Of a stretch of 37,974 nt of DNA, positions 32,953 through 37,974 are shown piece after piece. The DNA comes from an uncultured Eubacteriales bacterium. Lineage in GTDB: Bacteria; Bacillota_I; Bacilli_A; RF39; UBA660. Within the stretch, counting starts at the first letter, position 1. The number at the start of each line of letters is the position of its first letter. The notes beneath the pieces were generated by a model. It saw only the letters and a list, made by a program, of their open reading frames with translations. It was not told where the DNA came from and searched no databases. Position numbers and translations under genes: made by a program. The stretch covers positions 1-37,974 of the forward strand of contig CAJMAC010000010.1 of NCBI GenBank assembly GCA_905211265.1, read 5' to 3'.

Positions 32953-33549
32953 TTATGAAAACTCTTTTCTTTCCTCCAAAGAAAGTTCCAAAGTCATTGA
33001 ATCAATATATTCCATATCAGTACCAATTGGAATACCAGTAGCTATTTTAGTAACCTTAACATCCTTATTTTCTAATAATTTCCTAATATATTGCATTGTA
33101 GTTTCACCCTCAATACTAGGCTTCAATGCTAAAATTACTTCCTTAACATTATCTTCATCAATTCTTTCAATTAATCTTTTAATATTAATATCTTCAGGAT
33201 TTATTCCTTCAAGTGGTGAAATCAATCCATCTAACACATGATATACACCATTAAAATAATTAATTTTTTCAAATAAAATAACATCCTTAGGCTTTTCAAC
33301 AACAAAAATTACATCTTTTTTTCTAGCATCATTACTACATATAGAACATACTTCCTTATCAGTAATATTATTACATACACTACATCTTCGAATATTATCT
33401 CTAACTGCAATTAACGAATCAGAAAAGAAAGTAATTCTCTCTTTATCAAAATTCATTATAGCAAATGCCATTCTTTCTGCTGATTTATCACCAACACCTG
33501 GAAAATCTTTTAAACATTCAATCAAATTTTTTAAACATTCTGGATACAT
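32953..33549 (-). CDS. recR: Recombination protein RecR
   Basis: 198 residues, the normal length. The N-terminal helix-hairpin-helix PGVGDKSAERMAF, a four-cysteine zinc finger in CSVCNNITDKEVCSIC, the Toprim domain (VIFVVEKPKDVILFEK) and the C-terminal Walker-B-like region (ATGIPIGTDMEYIDSMTLELSL) are in order. It works with RecO and RecF to load RecA at gaps. It follows ybaB by one base and is co-transcribed with dnaX. Confidence 0.98.
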   Translation of the reverse strand: MYPECLKNLIECLKDFPGVGDKSAERMAFAIMNFDKERITFFSDSLIAVRDNIRRCSVCNNITDKEVCSICSNDARKKDVIFVVEKPKDVILFEKINYFNGVYHVLDGLISPLEGINPEDINIKRLIERIDEDNVKEVILALKPSIEGETTMQYIRKLLENKDVKVTKIATGIPIGTDMEYIDSMTLELSLEERKEFS

Positions 33550-33550
33550 C

Positions 33551-33850
33551 TTACATCAACCCAGCTAAACCTTGACCATATTTACTTAATTTTTTCTCTT
33601 TTTCTGATTCTGCTTTCTTTATTGCATCATTAACAGCAACTAAAATCATATCTTCAAGTAATTCTATATCATCCTTTGTAATATCCTCGTCACTATTAAT
33701 TTTAACAGATACTAGTTCATTTTTACCATTAAAAACAACATTAACTAACGAACTAGTTCCTTCATAAGTTTTACTTTCTAATTCTTGTTGAGTTTTTAAT
33801 AACTCCTTTTGCATTTTTTGAGCTTCTCTCATTAAAGCTTGCATATTCAT
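33551..33850 (-). CDS. YbaB/EbfC nucleoid-associated protein
   Basis: 99 residues. MNMQALMREAQKMQKELLKTQQELE is the family N-terminal helix, and the C-terminus ends KYGQGLAGLM, typical of the group. Family members form dimers that bind DNA and sit between dnaX and recR in most bacteria. GGTGATAAATT supplies the ribosome site. Its stop is followed at once by recR. Confidence 0.96.
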   Translation of the reverse strand: MNMQALMREAQKMQKELLKTQQELESKTYEGTSSLVNVVFNGKNELVSVKINSDEDITKDDIELLEDMILVAVNDAIKKAESEKEKKLSKYGQGLAGLM

Positions 33851-33874
33851 AATTTATCACCAAATTTCCTTTCA

Positions 33875-35557
33875 TTAATCTATTTCTACTAAATCTTCAC
33901 CAATTAAATCAATCAATTCATCAACAGGTGTCTTTTCAGTATTATCATTTTTATTACTTTTTTCTTCAATTAATTCATACTTATTACCTTTTTTAATATT
34001 TAAAACATACTTTTCCTTCTCACTATTCCATCTATCATTAGATATAGCAATTATTTTGTATTGATTACCAAATATAGATAATAAAGTACTTTCTAATTCA
34101 GTTAATTTCATATTTACTTTATCAACAACTGAATCAAAATTAGATACTAAAATCAAATTATTATTACCTGCTGCAACAACATTAACTTCTTTTAATATTC
34201 CACAATTAACGCCATACTTTTCATCTAATAAGTAATTACTAATACTATTCCATTTATCTTTAATCTCAAGTAAATCTTTCTTATTAGCGTAAACAAAAGT
34301 ATTATTAATTCTAGTATTTATAAGTTCATTTAAACTATCCATTTTAGAAGTAATTTTCTCTTTTAATTTTTTAATATCTTCAACTTCTACCTTTTTTTCT
34401 TCTTTTTTTACATTTTCTACTACTTTTTCTATATCTTTAGTACTTATACTTCCTTTATTATTATCAATAGTATTTTTCTTACTAATAAAATTATCATTTA
34501 TAATCTTAAAAGTACTAACAATAAATAAAATAATTGAATTACTAGATAATTTAATATTATTTAAAGTATCATTATAAGAATAAATCATATTATATATAGC
34601 ATTTTCACTAAGAACATCAGATAATTCTTTAATTTTAGTATTCTTATCTTCTATTTCAGAATTAATATTTGCACTTTTATATAACAATATATCTTTTAAA
34701 AATACAATAAATTCTTCAATAAACTTAGATATATTTTTACCTTCACTATCAATTTTTTCAATAAAATTAACAATTTCAATTGCATTATTATTCATCATAT
34801 TATTAATAAAATTATATATATCAATATAAGAAACACAACTATTAATATTATATACATCCATTAAAGTAATATTTTCACTTTTATATGCCAATAATTGATC
34901 TAACATATTAATTGCATCTCTAAGTCCACCATCAGATAATCTAGCAATTTCTAATAAAATTTCATTATCTAACTTAATATTTTCTTCTTTTATAATATCT
35001 GATAATCGATGTACAATTTCATCATTACTAATCTTAGAAAACTGAAATTTTTGACATCTAGAAGCCACTGTTAAAGGTATTTTATGAGGTTCAGTAGTAG
35101 CTAAAATAAATATAACATGTGCCGGAGGTTCTTCTAATGTTTTAAGTAAAGCATTAAACGCTTGAGTAGTAAGCATATGTACTTCATCTATTATATATAT
35201 TTTATATTTGCTATTAGTAGGAACAAGATTAACCTTATCCCTAAGTTCCCTTATTTCATCAACACCATTATTTGATGCAGCATCTATTTCAACAATATCA
35301 CTACTATTTTTAAAATTTAAACAATTATCACACTTATTACAACATTCTCCATTAACAGGATTAGTACAATTAACTAATTTTGCAATAATTTTTGCCGTAG
35401 TAGTCTTACCAGTGCCTCTTGGGCCAGAAAACAAATATGCATGTGATATTCTATTATTAATTATTTCATTTTTAATAACAGTAATAACTTTATCCTGACC
35501 AACAACCTCATTAAAATTAGTAGGTCTATATTTTCTATAAAGTGCTAAATAGTGCAT
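33875..35557 (-). CDS. dnaX: DNA polymerase III gamma/tau subunit
   Basis: 560 residues. Walker A GPRGTGKT is at 45-52, zinc cysteines are in the CTNPVNGECCNKCDNC segment, Walker B is in IDEVHML, and the sensor region TTEPHKIPLTVASRCQKF follows. After the clamp-loader domains (to about 360) comes a lysine/glutamate linker and a C-terminal tau-like part. At codons 387-389 the frame contains A AAA AAG (34391-34397). A -1 shift there would give a shorter gamma form ending at UGA three codons later. Followed by ybaB-recR as usual. Confidence 0.97.
   Translation of the reverse strand: MHYLALYRKYRPTNFNEVVGQDKVITVIKNEIINNRISHAYLFSGPRGTGKTTTAKIIAKLVNCTNPVNGECCNKCDNCLNFKNSSDIVEIDAASNNGVDEIRELRDKVNLVPTNSKYKIYIIDEVHMLTTQAFNALLKTLEEPPAHVIFILATTEPHKIPLTVASRCQKFQFSKISNDEIVHRLSDIIKEENIKLDNEILLEIARLSDGGLRDAINMLDQLLAYKSENITLMDVYNINSCVSYIDIYNFINNMMNNNAIEIVNFIEKIDSEGKNISKFIEEFIVFLKDILLYKSANINSEIEDKNTKIKELSDVLSENAIYNMIYSYNDTLNNIKLSSNSIILFIVSTFKIINDNFISKKNTIDNNKGSISTKDIEKVVENVKKEEKKVEVEDIKKLKEKITSKMDSLNELINTRINNTFVYANKKDLLEIKDKWNSISNYLLDEKYGVNCGILKEVNVVAAGNNNLILVSNFDSVVDKVNMKLTELESTLLSIFGNQYKIIAISNDRWNSEKEKYVLNIKKGNKYELIEEKSNKNDNTEKTPVDELIDLIGEDLVEID
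34379..34397 (-). other. Candidate programmed -1 frameshift site in dnaX
   Basis: On the coding strand GAA AAA AAG contains the heptamer A AAA AAG in the correct frame (34397 down to 34391). The -1 frame reads GGT AGA AGT TGA, so the shifted product would be about 392 residues. A second slippery run (GTA AAA AAA) lies four codons upstream in the same frame. A possible downstream stem TAGAAGT...ACTTCTA begins two bases after the heptamer. No clear Shine-Dalgarno stimulator is visible. Poly-A runs are common in this DNA, so the site is a candidate only. Confidence 0.45.
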
Positions 35558-35581
35558 AAATAAAACCTCCTATCAACAACA

Positions 35582-36019
35582 TTATATCATATTTTTAGTA
35601 TTATTTCTTTTATTTTTAAAAAATTTTTGTAATAAATGTAAACATTCTTCTTCTAAAACTCCAACAACAATATTTATATCTTTTAAGTCATAATACATTT
35701 GTTCATCTTTTTTCACTCCATAAACAACCTTGCTAATTCGAGACTCAATAATTGCTCCCATACACATCATACAAGGTTCAAAAGTAGTATATAAAGTACA
35801 ATCATTTAATCTCCAATCACCTATATACTTACAAGCATCTTCAATTGCAATAAGTTCAGCATGTTTTAACGGATTTTTAGTTTTATCCTTTTGATTATAT
35901 CCACAGCCTATTATTTTATTATCTTTAACAACAACTGCACCAACTGGCACTTCATCTTCTTCATACGACTTAATTGCTAATCTAATTGCCTCATTCATAA
36001 ACTCTTTTTCAACACTCAT
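35582..36019 (-). CDS. tadA: tRNA-specific adenosine deaminase TadA
   Basis: 145 residues. The zinc motif is HAE (H53, E55) and PCMMC (C83, C86), in the cytidine-deaminase fold. TadA converts A34 to inosine in tRNA-Arg(ACG). The VPVGAVVVKDNKIIGCGYNQ and GDWRLNDCTLYTTFEPC parts fit well. The gene precedes dnaX and follows the SRP RNA. In Bacillus the RNA gene lies between tadA and dnaX, so the order is locally altered. Confidence 0.96.
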   Translation of the reverse strand: MSVEKEFMNEAIRLAIKSYEEDEVPVGAVVVKDNKIIGCGYNQKDKTKNPLKHAELIAIEDACKYIGDWRLNDCTLYTTFEPCMMCMGAIIESRISKVVYGVKKDEQMYYDLKDINIVVGVLEEECLHLLQKFFKNKRNNTKNMI

Positions 36020-36128
36020 AACCTATCAAAATCCTTTTTCACTATACTTTTCCATTACAAAATTCTTTTTTTATATAAAATATATCTTTCAAAAACAATT
36101 TTTACTCAATATATTACAATCAAAAAAA

Positions 36129-36199
36129 ATGCACACACTAAGAGGTTATTAAGGCTGCTGACTTCCATCTCTGACCTGGTTCTAACATTAATGTTGCAT
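36129..36199 (-). ncRNA. ffs: Signal recognition particle RNA (small bacterial type)
   Basis: The minus strand contains the helix 8 signature GGTCAGAGATGGAAGTCAGC, read as GGUCAG, GAU-GGAA-GUC tetraloop hairpin, then AGCAGCC. The outer ends pair: AUGCAACAUUAA near 36199 with UUAGUGUGUGCAU near 36129 (one bulge), and GUUA with UAAC further in. A T run directly follows (36121-36129). The RNA pairs with Ffh to deliver membrane proteins. It lies next to tadA-dnaX, a usual location in Firmicutes. Confidence 0.93.
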
Positions 36200-36205
36200 A
36201 TACAT

Positions 36206-36234
36206 ATATTACAATATTTTTAAGTTTTTTTCAA
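36206..36234 (-). promoter_or_regulatory. Promoter of the SRP RNA
   Basis: TTGAAA (36229-36234) and TAATAT (36206-36211) with 17-base spacing on the minus strand. The predicted start at about 36199 coincides with the 5' end deduced from the RNA's terminal helix. Confidence 0.75.
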
Positions 36235-36297
36235 TACTTTTTCGTATATTTTTTTAATAAATTCATTACAAACATTTGTTCGATAACATATATATAA

Positions 36298-36376
36298 TAA
36301 TCCACACTCAATTATTATTAAAATTATTGATTTTGCGTGGATTTTTGTGTTATTTTGTGGACTTGCGTGGATTTTT
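36298..36376. promoter_or_regulatory. Cluster of degenerate DnaA boxes
   Basis: TAATCCACA at 36298-36306 is one base off TTATCCACA. Reverse-oriented TGTGGACTT (36357-36365) and two exact copies of TTGCGTGGATTTTT (36333-36346 and 36363-36376, 30 bases apart) contain box-like GTGGA cores. The clustering beside parS sites supports an origin function. Each single box is imperfect. Confidence 0.5.
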
Positions 36377-36414
36377 AAACAAACAATTAATTTTAAAAAT
36401 ATTATATTCTTCTA

Positions 36415-36430
36415 TGTTCCACGTGGAACA
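36415..36430. promoter_or_regulatory. parS site 1
   Basis: TGTTCCACGTGGAACA, a perfect palindrome matching the Bacillus parS consensus except for one symmetrical-half base. Flanks extend the palindrome to 36410-36435. Confidence 0.93.
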
Positions 36431-36537
36431 TAGAATTTTTCTATATATTAATAAACAATAATTATATTTTTAATATTTTAAAATTGTATAAGTACCTAAA
36501 ATAATATAACAATTAAATATAAATAAATAACATTTCA

Positions 36538-36553
36538 TGTTCCACGTGGAACA
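36538..36553. promoter_or_regulatory. parS site 2
   Basis: TGTTCCACGTGGAACA, identical to site 1. Flanking TTCA/TGAA extends it to 36534-36557. It lies 123 bases from site 1. Confidence 0.93.
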
Positions 36554-36656
36554 TGAATAATTACACAGCGCAATAGCACTAAAATTAAAGTATTATTAAT
36601 ATTTTAAATTATAAATTAAAATATTAATCGCAATTAATTTTCAATATATTATCTTA

Positions 36657-36672
36657 TGTTTCACGTGGAACA
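36657..36672. promoter_or_regulatory. parS site 3
   Basis: TGTTTCACGTGGAACA. Flanking ATCTTA/TAAGAT extends the palindrome to 36651-36678. It lies 119 bases from site 2. Confidence 0.93.
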
Positions 36673-36764
36673 TAAGATCTATTATATAAAAGTAAATGTA
36701 TAACAAGAATATTATATAAATGCATTTACCTAAAAATATAAAAGCTAAAAATATAGTTATTTCA

Positions 36765-36780
36765 TGTTCCACGTGAAACA
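36765..36780. promoter_or_regulatory. parS site 4
   Basis: TGTTCCACGTGAAACA, a full match to the consensus TGTTNCACGTGAAACA. Its flanks are not extended beyond one pair. It lies 108 bases from site 3. Confidence 0.93.
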
Positions 36781-36924
36781 TAAAATAAAACATTAATATG
36801 TTTTTATTATATACTAACAAAAATGTTACAAATTAATAATTGAAAACACATATATAATTTGTTATTAACAACATTATTATAAAATAAATTATTATTAAAA
36901 AACTGTTACAATAATTATATTTAA

Positions 36925-36953
36925 TTGACAAATTAATTGATATGATTTACAAT
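36925..36953 (+). promoter_or_regulatory. Promoter upstream of the aconitase gene
   Basis: TTGACA (36925-36930) and TACAAT (36948-36953) with 17-base spacing, about 70 bases before the ATG. Whether it belongs to the low-GC chromosome or to the foreign sequence cannot be told, since the join point is not visible. Confidence 0.6.
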
Positions 36954-37023
36954 AACTTTGTTATTTTTATAAACAAGTTATTTGCTTGCAAAAATAGTAG
37001 GAAACACACAGGAGGTAAAACTA

Positions 37024-37974
37024 ATGGGTCTTACATTGGCACAAAAACTCATTAAATCCCATCTTGTTGAGGGCGAGATGAAGGTCGGCACCGAAATCGG
37101 ACTTCGCATTGACCAAACCCTCACACAGGATGCGACAGGAACTATGGCTTATCTTGAATTTGAGGCAATGGGGGTAGACAGAGTTAAAACAGAGCGCTCT
37201 GTTGCCTACATCGACCACAACACGCTTCAAACAGGATTTGAAAATGCGGACGACCATAGATTTATTCAAACGGTAACAAAGAAACACGGCATCTATTTTT
37301 CAAGACCAGGCAACGGTATTTGCCACCAAGTTCACCTTGAAAGATTCGGTAAACCGGGAAAGACTTTAATCGGTTCTGACAGCCACACTCCGACAGGTGG
37401 CGGTATCGGTATGCTCGCAATCGGTGCAGGCGGTCTTGATGTTGCTGTTGCAATGGGCGGCGGCACATACTATATTACCATGCCGAAAATCGTCAATGTA
37501 CATCTTACCGGGAAACTCAGCCCTTATGTTACGGCCAAAGACGTAATCCTTGAAGTCCTCAGAAGAATGACTGTTAAGGGCGGTGTAGGCAAAATAATCG
37601 AGTATACAGGCGAAGGCGTTAAAACTTTATCCGTTCCGGAGAGAGCAACTATAACTAATATGGGTGCTGAGCTTGGAGCAACAACGTCGGTTTTCCCGTC
37701 AGATGAAATAACCAAGGCGTTTCTTGAAGCACAAGGCAGAGTTGATGATTGGACAGAGCTTTCTGCCGACAGCGATGCGGTATACGACGAATTTATTGAA
37801 ATAGACCTTTCTTCTCTTGAGCCTCTTGCAGCTATGCCGCATATGCCCGATAAAGTTAAAAAGGTTTCTGAAATAGGCAAAATTAAAATTGACCAGGTAT
37901 GCATAGGCTCATGCACAAATTCCTCTTTAATGGATATGCTGAAAGTCGCGGCTATATTAAAGGGACATACCGTT
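37024..37974 (+). CDS. Aconitate hydratase, N-terminal part, of foreign composition
   Basis: 317 codons from the ATG at 37024 (AGGAGG upstream) run off the window end. The protein is aconitase-like throughout: the N-terminal LTLAQKLIKSHLVEGEMKVG, VAYIDHNTLQTGFENADDH, LIGSDSHTPTGGGIGMLAIGAGGLDVAVAMGG, and CIGSCTNSS with C297 as a presumptive cluster ligand. The enzyme interconverts citrate and isocitrate using a [4Fe-4S] cluster. It resembles the clostridial form of about 640 residues. The base composition and codons (CGC, CTC, GGC, CCG, GCG) are wholly unlike all genes before it, where arginine is nearly always AGA and third positions are A or T. Confidence 0.95.
   Translation, partial: MGLTLAQKLIKSHLVEGEMKVGTEIGLRIDQTLTQDATGTMAYLEFEAMGVDRVKTERSVAYIDHNTLQTGFENADDHRFIQTVTKKHGIYFSRPGNGICHQVHLERFGKPGKTLIGSDSHTPTGGGIGMLAIGAGGLDVAVAMGGGTYYITMPKIVNVHLTGKLSPYVTAKDVILEVLRRMTVKGGVGKIIEYTGEGVKTLSVPERATITNMGAELGATTSVFPSDEITKAFLEAQGRVDDWTELSADSDAVYDEFIEIDLSSLEPLAAMPHMPDKVKKVSEIGKIKIDQVCIGSCTNSSLMDMLKVAAILKGHTV

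Larger units (their letters stand above)
36235..37023. other. Origin-like non-coding region
   Basis: About 790 bases without a convincing gene. It holds a cluster of DnaA-box-like sequences (36298-36376) and four parS sites (36415-36780), with extremely A/T-rich DNA between and after them that could unwind. From 36781 to about 36920 I see only A/T-rich DNA. A promoter for the following aconitase lies at 36925-36953. The content fits a chromosomal origin, but no dnaA is in the window. Confidence 0.6.

Noticed and set aside
36129..36199. Considered as a tRNA or tmRNA fragment
   Set aside because: No cloverleaf or CCA end. The GGAA tetraloop with GGUCAG and AGCAGCC is the SRP helix 8 signature.
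36410..36435. parS palindrome with following Ts considered as a transcription terminator
   Set aside because: The core is an exact parS sequence repeated four times, and no gene ends here, so ParB binding explains it better.
36276..36461. A 61-codon open frame across the DnaA-box region on the + strand
   Set aside because: It overlaps the box cluster and a parS site, lacks a ribosome site and shows no protein-like pattern.
37021..37916. Open frames on the minus strand under the aconitase gene
   Set aside because: The + strand frame has unmistakable aconitase motifs over its full length, so the others are by-products of its composition.

Overview
The window is very AT-rich, low-GC DNA up to about 37.0 kb. 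It carries a gene order seen near the replication origin of Firmicutes, plus many sporulation-associated genes: spoVG, yabP, yabQ, yabG, spoVT, bofA, and veg. MurE carries the DNPR signature of the meso-diaminopimelate-adding type. UGA acts as a stop (murE, yabP), so the genetic code is standard. I infer a spore-forming gut-type member of class Bacilli close to the Mollicutes/RF39/Erysipelotrichia neighbourhood. The species cannot be named from the sequence alone.

Layout. 1-6.4 kb is accessory: a partial trpS, a DUF11-like surface protein gene broken by one in-frame stop, an ECF sigma/anti-sigma pair behind a GGAAC-type promoter, a decayed OmpR-type response regulator, two small unknown genes, a protein-mannosyltransferase-like membrane enzyme, and a divergent ribbon-helix-helix regulator with a perfect palindrome inside its own promoter. 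6.4-9.0 kb: a cold-shock gene with a short upstream ORF, then parA-parB. 9.1-12.4 kb, on the + strand: tilS (no canonical start codon) overlapping ftsH. 12.4-19.9 kb, on the - strand: divIC, yabQ, yabP, spoVG, veg, yabG, rsmA, a 3D-domain protein, tatD, a newly seen 53-aa membrane ORF, metG and dut. The last two lie behind a methionine-specific T-box. 19.9-22.3 kb: a kinase-like protein, a membrane protein and spoVT. 22.4-25.5 kb, on the + strand: ppa, murE and an overlapping M14 peptidase. 25.5-36.0 kb, on the - strand: mfd, pth, rsmI, trmN6-like, ricT, holB, bofA, recR, ybaB, dnaX (with an in-frame A AAA AAG slippery heptamer) and tadA. Then come the SRP RNA and an origin-like region (36.2-36.8 kb) with degenerate DnaA boxes and four parS sites.

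From 37,024 to the window end lies the first 317 codons of an aconitase with entirely different composition and codon use (roughly 45% G+C by eye, against low twenties before it). The switch next to the origin, where dnaA would be a natural neighbour, is best read as a chimeric assembly join. Recent transfer is the alternative.

How the genes work together: ParA, ParB and the parS cluster form the chromosome segregation module. dnaX, holB, recR, ybaB and mfd serve replication and repair. trpS, metG, tilS, tadA, trmN6, rsmA, rsmI and pth serve translation. murE, the M14 peptidase, divIC and the 3D protein act on the envelope. The spo genes belong to late sporulation. Relative to the Bacillus order I remember, rnmV, yabA, tmk and hpt are absent from their usual places.
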